Below, piece by piece: positions 33,808-44,237 of a DNA stretch of 64,000 nucleotides (positions are counted from its first letter, which is position 1; each line of letters opens with the position of its first letter). The notes under the pieces were generated by a model. It was not told where the DNA came from, ran no database searches, and saw nothing but the letters and a program-made list of their open reading frames with translations. The position numbers and the translations under genes are program-made. Origin of the DNA: Turbatrix aceti. Its lineage: Eukaryota; Nematoda; Chromadorea; Rhabditida; Panagrolaimidae. Location of the stretch: assembly GCA_963969345.1 (NCBI GenBank), contig OZ017767.1, positions 6,352,739 through 6,416,738 on the forward strand, in the 5' to 3' direction.

Positions 33808-36256
33808 ATGTCCTTCATTCGAAAAAAATTTGGAAACCTACTTCCCTGTTTTAATCGCAAGAAATCCAAATCCACAACCGAATCCCAGTCGACTCGGCTT
33901 GATTCAACGAAGGACAAACAATGCTTTTTATGGGAGACTACGTAAGACACAAAAAAAATAAACGATTACGAACAGACATTTTTTGTTCGCGAACGAAAAC
34001 GAACATTAAATTTTTTTTTTGAAAAATCGAACGAACGCGAACACTTTTGACAGTGTTCGAAAAAAAATCTGTTCGATGTCTATAAACGAACACCGACCGA
34101 ACAGATTTTTTTGAGAAGTACAAAATTTTGTTTTCCGAGTAGAAAAACGAAAATTTTGATAATCGACGTTTTTTTGTTTTCAATAGGTTTTTTTTTAGAA
34201 TTTTCCTGGTTTTAACCGAACAAAATTTTTTTTCAATTTCATGAATGTTATTTACCATTTTTTTGTCAGATAACATAAATTTTGATACCGTTACCCTAAT
34301 TTTACTCTAATTTGTTCGAAAAATCTTAAAATCTGTTCGCGAACGAACAAAAATGCATATCTTTTTCAGATTTCTGCTGAACCAGTTCCAACACCAGCCA
34401 CCGTCCGAAAAAAAGCTAAACCGCCTCGTCGCGCCTCTCATCCTCGTCGCCGAGCTGTTGTTCATCGAATGCGTCTCCAAGGATTCCAGCGACCGTGCGT
34501 TCGTCAAAAAGATACTCTGCCTCAAGAAATTCTACACCGTCAGTGTCGCCCGAGGCGGTTGGTTATTCTCTAGTCCGAATATTCTTTTAATTCGACCAAA
34601 TACCGATTTTAGAAGTCGCCAAGCAGATAAAACACATTTCGAGGGCGGTGACCGACAGCAAGGAATCCGACGAGGACCAACCTCCCGACATTCTCCTGGA
34701 AATCCTCATCGCTGGAGATTTTGAAAATCTTGTTTCAAAATTGAAAGGTTCCGAATGGGAGCTTATGCAACGGCAATTCGACCTCAAAGTCAGTCAAACG
34801 TTTTCATCGGAGGCGGGCGATGTCAAGGGGGCTGTTCGGCTTAATGGGACGTGCCACATAAGATCGGCATTTATGGGAACCGTAAGTTTTCTTTTTGGTA
34901 CAGTTTTGTCGGTTCCAAAAATTATTGGGTCACCGGAACCGGAACCGGTACCGAAATTCTGGTTTTTGGGCCAGTCGGAATCCAGAATTTTTTTTGTACG
35001 TAATTTTCTATTTTTACGAAATTTTGCACAAATCAATAATTTTGTGATAAATTTCGTACAAAAAAAAGAAAATTACGTACAAAAAAGCACAATTTATTTT
35101 TTTTACAATTTTTGAACCATTTTGGCACCAGCAATTTTTGTAAGAATTTTTTTCAGAAATTTTTTGATGACTCACAAAAAAAATTTACAAGAATTTGTTT
35201 TTTATATTTATTTTTTTAATTAAAAAAATCATCAGTGCATCCATTAAAACGAATTTGCTGATCATTTTTTTTAACAAAAAAAAGGCCCCATGAGACGTTT
35301 TGAGAATTTTCGGTTCACGGAATCGGAACCGAAAATTCTTTTTTCGGGTACGATCTGTGAAAAAAATTACTTGAGCCTTTCAGGCATCCGAAGCATGCAT
35401 AATAGAACCCTTCATGTTCGCGTACAACAACCGACACATGTACCACAAGTTTTTCACCGTAACCGATCGTAACCTAATTGTCCTCAAAAGAAAGGATTTT
35501 GAGGTCTGGAAAATTCCCCTCGCCTGCAAATTCAGTCTTCTGCTCCTGCGTCCAAGTTTTCTCGGTGAAATTGACCACTTTTTCGACTCCAAAAATCCTG
35601 TCATCGCCAAATCCATGGCTGAGGCGTTGTTCTCGATCTGCCGCGTCCGACCGACGCGGGAAAAAGAATCTGAATCTCCAAAGACAATTTTGCTTCCCTA
35701 CGTTCAGTTGCCTTTCCGGTGCGATAATACACCTTTGATGATCGACATGCTCGAGCACTGGCGAAACGCGAAGGGAGAAGACGAAGAAGACAGCTTTGCG
35801 GCGTTCCAGAACGTCACGCACGATGTTTCACTGACAATTTCACCCACCGGCCTGGGTTTTCAGAACCCCGGTGGCGTATATGATTCTGCAGAATGGTGCA
35901 CGGCATCTGAACCGGCAAAATCAACGACAGCGAGATCATTTACCGAGCATGAGCGAAGAATGTTCGCCAAACGACACCGAGCAACTCCAAAGTACGCGGC
36001 ACGCTTCGACTCGCCCTTTCTCTTCTTCGTCGTCGCCAACGATCCTGAGCCTGGCGAATTTCCCGCCCTCCTCCTCGCCGGCTGCTATGCCGGACGCCCC
36101 GGCGCCGACAGCGAGAGGCTCCATCGACCGGCCAAAAAACAGCATCGGCTCCTCAAAAAAACGCATTTTTTTAAAAGCATTTTTTCTCGAAAGAAGAAAA
36201 AAGACAAATCTAAGAAAATTATAACGAAGAAGAAAAAACGACGATTTTGTTGCTGA
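33808..36256 (+). CDS. Divergent serpin-like protein with basic C-terminal tail, 482 aa
   Basis: Four exons in phase: 33808-33941, 34370-34542, 34613-34881 and 35384-36256. Serpin-like landmarks, in order, are an NRLVAPLILVAELLF segment (compare the N..SPLSI..AL helix), KFFTVTD, VWKIPLACKFSLLLLRP (the s2B/s3B ELP...L strand region), a VTHDVSLTISPTG strand leading into the reactive-loop region, and FDSPFLFFVVANDPEPGEFP followed by ALLLAGCYAGRP, which closely follows the serpin C-terminal signature. The Ala-rich hinge of inhibitory serpins is absent and the loop is long and charged, so it is probably not a protease inhibitor. There is no signal peptide (starts MSFIRKKFGN). The protein ends with a ~45-residue Lys-rich tail closing RRFCC. 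The donor of exon 2 (a|gtgtcg) is weak and was chosen for phase. Confidence 0.6.
33979..34350. repeat. Intronic repeat bounded by gttcgcgaacga motifs
   Basis: The first intron of the serpin-like gene carries gttcgcgaacgaaaacgaac at 33983 and tgttcgcgaacgaacaaaa at about 34336, with several further cgaacg/gaacac motifs between. A related ~75-bp segment occurs at about 20119-20190. This suggests a dispersed non-autonomous repeat; target duplications could not be defined. Confidence 0.45.
34882..35383. other. 502-bp intron of the serpin-like gene
   Basis: A/T-rich intron with gtaagt donor and ctttcag acceptor. It contains two related stretches with ggaaccggaacc-type motifs (about 34935-34980 and 35320-35345), possibly an old internal repeat. 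No coding content. Confidence 0.5.
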
Positions 36257-36749
36257 TCTCGATCTGAACAACTTTATTTAAATACATCACTAAACAATTC
36301 GAAACAAGTGTACAAATTGATAAAAATGAATGGAATACTAATAATAAACTGACCTTTTCATTTTTTTTAAATACTCGTCTAGCTCTACAAACACCAATGC
36401 GCAACAACAAGTTGCCCGTAATGTGAGAGTATCCGAGTAAAACAAAAAAGAAGAAGACAACAACGCCATCTAGCTATCGCAATAAAAGCGCGCCAGGAGA
36501 CAGGAGGGGTTACGGTAAATTCGGGGTGATAATACAAACGATGGCAATGGAACGACGTCTGCGAGGGATAATACAAACAAACGATGACCGTAATTGGAAC
36601 CTGATATATATATGAGAAAAAAAAGATTCGGAGAAAATAAATCAAGCCTAGGAACGATAGAAAAAAAATTGAATGCGAGATCAAAACGCTTCAATTTTCG
36701 CTTCAGAACCCACGGAATTACGGTACAACGACAACCTCGCCAAAATTTA
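36257..36749. other. 3' intergenic region between serpin-like gene and lipin
   Basis: About 490 bp between two convergent stop codons. A/T-rich with taatacaaacgatg-like short repeats (about 36530-36585). No gene. Confidence 0.5.
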
Positions 36750-39629
36750 CTACGCTTTCCATTTCTTGCTAGACGTTGCCTTCATCGACGACAATTCCTT
36801 TCTTTTTCTTTCGTACTCTTCGAGAGCCGCGTCATCCAGTGTTGGTATGGATTGCCAATGCGTGAACGTGCTACACGTATCGGGATTTGAGAAATTCGGC
36901 TTCATGGTTTCGAGTTCGAAAAGTGAGTTCCTTTCGCGGTGCAGCGGAGGGAAGATGTAGTCGACGGTCTCGTCTGCCATATCCGAATAACTTGAAATGT
37001 AGCCAGAGTTAACGGCGGGAATCAGGATGCCGTTGGGGTCGATGATGAAGATGCGCTCGGTCGGGATGCCAACTGCTTTGTATGACACGGTATCGGTGGG
37101 TCGATTGCCAAAACCGGCGTAGAATGGCTGCGTTCCAGACGGGAAGCAATTCAGAAGATCCGTCAGACACGCGATTTTGAATTCTTCGGGTTTCCGCTCG
37201 ATGACTTCTCTGAAATGTTTTATTTAGCATTTTTGAGTAGAAAAATTTAGGCCAACTCACTTTCGAAGCGCCATGAGCACAGATGTCGGCGACAGAAGCA
37301 TTGGACCATCTGGTAGGTTCCTCGATCCTTGAGCGACACTACTTAGGTAGGTTTTTGTGTAATGGGACTGGCCGATGGCTCGGGAAGAGAGATATACCAT
37401 TTTGTACCTAAAATTTTTTTTATAACCCACAAATTTTAGTTTTTTTGATGATTAGCTTACCCATTGTTTTTAATTCGCGTGTAGAGTTCCGCGACGCCTC
37501 GATGGGCCCATTGACCACCGATAGCTGGCATGATGTGGCCCAGAACATCGCTTCTCGTAATGGTACCGTCAATATCGGATATAACAATTTTTTCCGAGTA
37601 TTTTAAAACGTGAATGTGGCAAACGCAGCATGCGGTTCCCTAAAAGGTTTTTTTATGTTATGCGTGTCCCGACACGAAAAAAAATCTTACCTGGAATTTG
37701 GTAGTTATGCTAAATCTGGCTTCGTTGGCACCGTACCTAAGGCCCAGCGACTTGAGTTGATCGCTGGTGAGTCTCAGCGATCTGATGTACTTTGTCCTGG
37801 TTAGTTTAACGTCACCGAAGCTCAGACTCCTTCCCCCGTTCAGCGGTTCGTCGGTGCCGTCGTCGGAGACCGTAGCCTCGTCCTCGCTGATTTCAGCACC
37901 CGGAATAGCCCTAGGCGTGCTCATAGAGTGATCCGTGAGATCCGGTGTGCCGGCAACGGTAGTTGGAGCGTCATCGGACACTAAGGAATCCATAGACAGC
38001 GCCGATGGACTCGCAGGAGTGGGCACAGAGTGTCCATTTCCGCTGTCTGCGATGCTGGACACCGTCGAACCCGCGTTTCCGAAGTAGAGTTCCTGCTCGG
38101 TAGGGTCCTTAGTCATTAGGTCGTTTAGGTAGATCCCCTGGGCCTGGTCCGGGTTCTGCTGACCCGCACCACCGGCGTTGGAGGATTTCTTCCACCACAG
38201 CCATCCCCAGTAAGAATTGTTGTACGAAGAGTCTTTTTCCGTTGTTTTCTTCTTTTTTGAGGACGATGAGTAGGGAAACTCGCCCCATCGCCAGACAGTA
38301 CTGCTGCTGGCGGTGTTCTTGGTCCGTTCGACTTCTGAGTCGGAGAGGGCGCCGTCTGCGATGAGATCTAGGCTCGCGGCGGAGGGCTTCTTGGCCGGCA
38401 TAGGGGCGGATGGGGGCTTATTTCCGTCAGAATCGCTGTCTTCGGAGGATGTAGTTGGTTTACGCGTGCCGGATGTGGTAGTTGTTGGATTGGTTTTCGT
38501 AGGGGACGATCGATTCGTTGGCATGCTGGACTGCGACCTAGGAGACAAAGGCGTAGGCGTCGGCGACTGGTGCCTCGTAGTCGAGTTCATAGTTGACGCG
38601 TCCATTGTCAACTTCCTCGAATGACCCTTCTTGAACCCGTTCGACGACTCCGGAGCGCCCAGGGCGTCTGCGAAGTTGGCAGTAAGGCCTGAGAGGTTCG
38701 GCATGGACCTGTTTCGCCTATGCGAGAAAATAGACGACGAAAATGGCAGTTTTTTCTTTGTTTCCGCGTCGAAACTCGTTGTATCGCTGTTTTGCGGGGC
38801 TTCTGGGGCTGGTCTAGAAGAAGGGGGTGCCGGGGCGATGATTCTATTAGGCGAAGGCGATCGGGACGTAACCTCGGCTGCTGCCGGTCGATTCTTCTCA
38901 AATCGAGCCCTAGCATCGACCCTTCGCTGCCGTCTGGTGTGTTCTTCGCCGCCGTTGGACGTACTCGGTGGCGAGGAAGGCACGGGACTCGAAGCCAGGT
39001 AGGCAGGAACTTCGTTTTCCTCTGGGATCTCCTTGACGAAATGAGCGACGCCGTTCTCAGCGAGCTTCATCTTGATCCCCCGGTGTTCTTCCTGGTTGAT
39101 CATGATGTCGACGTACTTGTCATCGCTGTTGAACACTCCGTATTTTCCGAAACGCACGTGGAATGGCGTGGACTGAAGCGAGCCGTCGGGCTGCTCGACG
39201 ACGATGACATCGATGGCTCCTAAAGGCAGCGAGAAATTAGTTGTTGCGTAGAAAATGGAAAATATTAGGCGGCTGATTCGCGAGAAACAAATTTCAAGGC
39301 CTAGGCAGAACATTGGATTTGGACGGCGTGGGTGGCAGAAAATTATAAAAATGAATAATATATGCAAAAAATGACTTGGACGCTGGATTTTTATAAAACT
39401 GTTCAAATTTTGTTAATTATTTCCCAATTTAGGTGCTGATCCGTTTTTTTTGCATTTCAGTTCGTTTTTTGCTTTATAAAACCCGATTTCGCAATTTTTC
39501 CTTTCCGAGTATATTTATTTTTTTGTGGTCATTTTTTTGTCGGGCAACTAACAAACCTGTCAACGTGGCGGAATTGATAGACTGGAAATAAGAGACAACT
39601 GTGGAAGAAATGGAATTAAAGTAGTCCAT
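36750..39629 (-). CDS. lpin-1: Lipin, Mg2+-dependent phosphatidate phosphatase, 795 aa (complete copy)
   Basis: Five exons in phase: 39557-39629, 37691-39219, 37461-37639, 37261-37407 and 36750-37209. It dephosphorylates phosphatidate to diacylglycerol for triglyceride and phospholipid synthesis; lipins also affect the nuclear envelope. The N-lip domain begins MDYFNSISSTVVSYFQSINS and continues GAIDVIVVEQPDGSLQSTPF with HVRFGKYGVF. A ~300-residue Ser/Pro-rich, poorly conserved middle follows. The C-terminal HAD-type catalytic domain starts in exon 3 (KIVISDIDGT, with the DxDxT catalytic motif) and includes YLSSRAIGQ, GPMLLSPTS, FYAGFGNR.TD and SYKAVGIP. Exon 3 starts at 37639, 7-9 bp from the duplication breakpoint 37630-37632, so only exons 1 and 2 were copied intact into the second lipin at 46777-48854. 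Confidence 0.93.
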
Positions 39630-42600
39630 AGCGATAACGTGTCAGTAGGTCAGTCAGTTTTGAGTCCAGTAAAGTCAGTTTATCCAAAATAAGTGAGTAA
39701 ATTTTCTGTGTCTATATATGTAAATACGATCGATCGATGGGTCGATTCGTGAGTGGGTGGATGGATGGATGGTAGTGGGCAGGAGCGTGTCGTCGTCGCC
39801 TCCGCAGTGTGAAGGAAGCAAGCGTGGCACGTCTTCTGCACTCGAGTGTGATTGTGTGTCTGAAATGGAAAAAAAGCTTGCTCCCTGATTGTTTTTTTTT
39901 TTGCCTGCCATCGAGTCGAGTCACGCCGAAAAATTCACGGACGCGACCGCGGGCGCGGGCGTGAGCGGGCCGAGACATGGATAGATAATTCTCACGCTTC
40001 TCGATGAACGATTTTTTCATAAAAATATTTTTTTCTGTTTTCCTCGAAGGTTTTTTTGCAAAAAAAATCGAAGTGCACAGATGGTTCAAATGAATATTTT
40101 ATTTTATTTTATATAGACCGACAGAGAGACTGTCACATGCTCTCTTGTTAATCACAAACAAATCACGAACATTGTGGCCAGTCGGTCGGGAGCAAATTGA
40201 TATTTATGAACTTTGAACGGGGCAAAGGACACTTTTTCATTTTTTTTTCCATGGATCGTCGCAACAGCATGAAAATGCAATTATCGCGCAAAGTGGTCTG
40301 ATGAGCACATAAACGAACAACCCCAACAACTTACACCATTGTTGGTTAGTTAGTTGGCCAGAGGGCAAAACAACAAACTCAATTTTTGGCGAAGACAGAC
40401 TAGACGAGAGCCCGCGGGGAAGTGGTAAACAGGCCATCTCGAAAGCGGTTTATTTCGTAGTACTTCGTGTCCGGCAGCGAAGAGAGTGCAAAAAAAGACC
40501 AGACCAGTCATTTGCCGGCGGCAGCGGCAGCGGCCATGCGACAACGGCGACCAACAAACAACCCATAACAGTCCGAATGAACTTTTTGCACGTTTTGTCA
40601 CAGACGGAAAAAGGCAGCAGGGTTGTTTCTTCGTTCATCGATTACGTGAAGACACAAACAAAACAAACTTGCGCGGAGTGAATTGTCCGAGGAAAACCCA
40701 CCCGTCGGCCGACGACCCGACCTGTCTGTCAATCGTCGGATGAGACCGAGGAAAGGAGCAACAAACAAAACTGTCTCATCGCTGCTAAATAATTTTGTTC
40801 CGGTTCAAACTACGCAAGAAACAAACACCTGACGATAATCGCATCCATCGTTAAACGAATTTTTTAAACGAGGATGCAAGCAGTTACCGGTTTTACGGCG
40901 CTCATCCATCCGCGGCCCCGGATCCACGAGTCATAATGGAGTGTGCAGCAGCAGCAAAAAAAATCAACAAGCAGAACACATCGGCCGATGTGGCTTGCAT
41001 TTGTTTCGCGCACGAACATCAATTGAACACCATGTCGATGTTCGTTCGTTCGCTTACTCTGTTTTGCAACACAGAGCAATAAATGTTGCAACTTGCACGA
41101 AACACCGGGCCGAACTGCCAAAAATATTTAATTCGCTCTTTCAAAATCAGGAAAACTGATAAAAACAGAAAACAGAGTGGTGTTTGTTTCCCGGATGACG
41201 ATGACCGAACATCATCTTACTCCCAAAAACACGCTTAACCTTCAGAGTTAAATATTTTGCGTGTGTCTACCTGAACAGGTGTCTCTGCCCCGATCAACGA
41301 GCCGGCGGGCGAGCGGGTGGAAAGAAGGAGGGAGGGAGGGAAGTGAGGTGTTCATTGTTCTCCCACAACTGCCGCACGCAAACATTAGACGTGCCAAAAC
41401 ATTCGCTGACCGCTATCTTCCTTCCCGTCTCGGTCGTCGATGCGGGAAAAAAAGAGTGTAAACAACAGTCGATTCGAGTATACGAGCGAGCGCGAGACGG
41501 ATCCAAAACAAGTCCCGCGTCAATATGAAACCTGCCACGGGATCCGGGATTCGTCTGGCCCGAAAAACAAAGTCGACGAAAACAACATGGATCGCGTGAA
41601 TGAGTCATCGTGGAAAAGTGTGAGACTGTGAGTAAGCAACAAAAATTTCTCTTCAACGTGCTGGAGTTTGTAGCACTTCGCCAAGGACCCGCGCGCTTTG
41701 TTCTCCTAGCTAAGGGCAAAACTTGAGGGAATTCAAGCAGCGGAGAAAGCTGGAGCAGTCATTTACGGGTGAAAAGTATCCGGATTAAAGCACTGCACCC
41801 TCCAGACGGTCAATGACTGCAAAATGAGCAAACATCACCGCTGCCTGCAGGCACTGACTGACCAGAGCAAAAAAAAGAAGAGACCTTCGCTCGTTCCATC
41901 CACTCCACAGCAGAGCGTCAATTTTTACGCGCTGTCTGACTGACAGACTCTATTTTGAAAGAAAGCAACGGTCTATATTTTGCACGGATGCAAGCAGGGG
42001 CAAGGAAGAGTGCTGTGGAGCGAAGAGCGTCCCGTCCGTCTACTGAAGGTGGCCAGCGACTGAACTAAAGTGACAGCGCCGGCGGCGACAGAGCAGAGGC
42101 CTCCCCCTCTGCAGAGGGGATGGGATGCGCGTGGGGGGTGGGGTGGCCAGAGCAGCTGGGAGATAGATGATCGTTGCCCTATCACGACGTCACCGGGCGG
42201 TCTGGTCTCGGAAAAATATATTGCAAAATATTTACAACTGGAAAAATCTGATCGCGGCAACAGATGAAAAAATGCCTGCAGCTTGTTTTAAAAAATCCCG
42301 CCATGCCCTGGGGCGATCGACAGTCGACAGATGATTGCGTGCAGCATCGAACGCCAAAAAATCGACGAATGAATAAACCATGCATCCATCCCCAAAAAAA
42401 AGAGAGAGAAAAATCGAAGGAATCGTTGAACGATTTATTGCTTCAACGGAAAAAATCCAGAACCCAGGATGGGTCTCGTCTACGCGGTGGGCGACCGCCT
42501 GATCAGGCGACTATTTTCAACATCAACCAACTTTTACGATCCACTATCACCACCCCTGCTGCCAGAATAAAAAAAAATAAATCGGGAAAGTTCCTCTACG

Positions 42601-44237
42601 GCTGCAAACACTTCGTCCGACGACGACGTCAACGACAGAAGAAAAACACGGAGGGGGGTGGGCTTGGTCGGTCGACAGGTGCAGGGCGTCGTTTATCACC
42701 CGGCGAGGTTAGCCTATCACCGACACCGAGTTAAATACATAGTTGCAGACGACAGATTGATTCACCGGATTTCTTGGGACCGAAAAAGAAATATTTGTCG
42801 TCGCCGTGCAACGCGCTGTCAATGATGATTTGCTGATTTTAGTATTCACGCATGCGAGGAACAACACACGACCCGTATAGTTTGTATTGAAGCTACAAGG
42901 AGCGTTGTGGCTTGTTTGTTTGCGCGTCGGCGGAGACATGTTTCCTTTTTTGGGAAAACTGATTTGATTTTCATGAAACACAAAAAATTTGAGTCCAGAC
43001 AACAAAAACCGAAATTAGCGATTAATTTCCTGTGAGAAGGTTTTTTGCCGCTCGATCCCGATCGAGACAGCCTCGGGCAACCAACCCGCCCGGTCCACCC
43101 CCTGGGATGTACGTGAGAAGCTGCAGAAAAGCATTAACATCCGACAAACGCGAGTCTGTCTGATCAAAGATTGCACTGCTCTCCCCGGCGCGCTTCGTCG
43201 AAAATTAAAAGAAAAAAAATAAAATGTAAAGAGGACGCAATTTTACCTGTGCACAGGTGACGAACAAAAAACATCAAAAATTGTTTCCTTACTTACAGAA
43301 AAAATCAAACTTTCATAATGTAAACAATTGTCAATTTTCATCAGGCAGGGAAAAACCACAGAAAAAAATTGATCCAATTAAACAAATGGATGGAAACGAT
43401 TTATGTTGGAGTGCCCCGTTTTTCTGTGAATGGAATAAATACATACCCGAGGTGAACCCGGACCTCAGGGGGACAGTAATGTTTTCCTCCTCCTCCGATC
43501 CAATCTGATCTCTGGTCGTCTTCATCCGGCTGCGTGCGTGCAGACAGCGACAATCAGATGGGGCCACCACTCGGCTCGGTGGCGGCGCGAGTTCCCTTAC
43601 CCCACGTGGTCTCTGATCCGCGTCCTCGACGCCCGTCGCCTCCGGGCAGGCACCAAAAAGCACATGGCGTGACGTGATCACCAGACTGCTGATGATCGAG
43701 TGAGGCTGCTAACAAACTAACTAACTGGTCGCACCGGTACCCAGGTGAGGCGTTGGCTCGATCGAAGAACGCAGGAAAGTCATTCGCTTTTATTGAGTCG
43801 TCTCCGATAAGAACCAGGATGACGCGCACCGCGTGGTGCTGGTGATGGCTGGGACCTTTAGGCAATCATGATTGTGGTCTGATTTTCTCCGCGCACAGAA
43901 TAAAAAAACAAAAAAAACAAAAAAAAGTTGCCTAAAGATCAAAAAATGTTGTTTACGATATTTTTGACGCGACGACGCTATTTACGACGACCCTGGTCAC
44001 AAAGTAATCCTTCCAGGCAGACAAAGGACAACTTTTTACTGCCTTTTTTGCTCCCACAAAAAAATTGCAAAGAGGCAATCAATCAATCGTTCGTTCACGA
44101 TTCGCAACGCGCCAAAAATCGTTACAAAAAAGGAATGAACAACACAACACCTGTCCCAGCCGAAAACAACATGGACACAAAAAAAGAGTTTACTGACAGA
44201 CAACAACTACACCGGGCCTACAAAAAACACTGGTGAA
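39630..44237. other. 4.6-kb noncoding spacer upstream of lipin, copy A
   Basis: Between the lipin start and the LDHD stop on the same strand. It contains gatcgatcgatgg and ggatggatggatgg runs (39728-39775), a ggaggg run (about 41326-41340), several cacctg/caggtg E-box pairs including acctgtgcacaggtga (43245-43260), and many short open frames with no domain or splice support. It probably holds the lipin promoter and 5' leader. The same sequence recurs at 48855-53479 and partly at 59952-62018. Confidence 0.55.

Noticed and set aside
37658..37690. Apparent different C-termini of the long lipin exon 2 frames (copies A and B)
   Set aside because: These are read-through into the intron after the gtaa donor; the true frame continues in exon 3 (copy A) or the chimeric exon (copy B).
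42264..42734. 156-codon plus-strand frame kept in all three spacer copies (also 51502-51972 and 60041-60511)
   Set aside because: Conservation is explained by the recent DNA duplications, not by selection. The peptide is low-complexity, has no recognisable domain, and replacement changes between copies are not avoided.
43331..43681. 116-codon minus-strand frame in the spacer (also at 52579 and 61118)
   Set aside because: Same reasoning: preserved only as part of the duplicated DNA, with no start context, splice sites or family resemblance.
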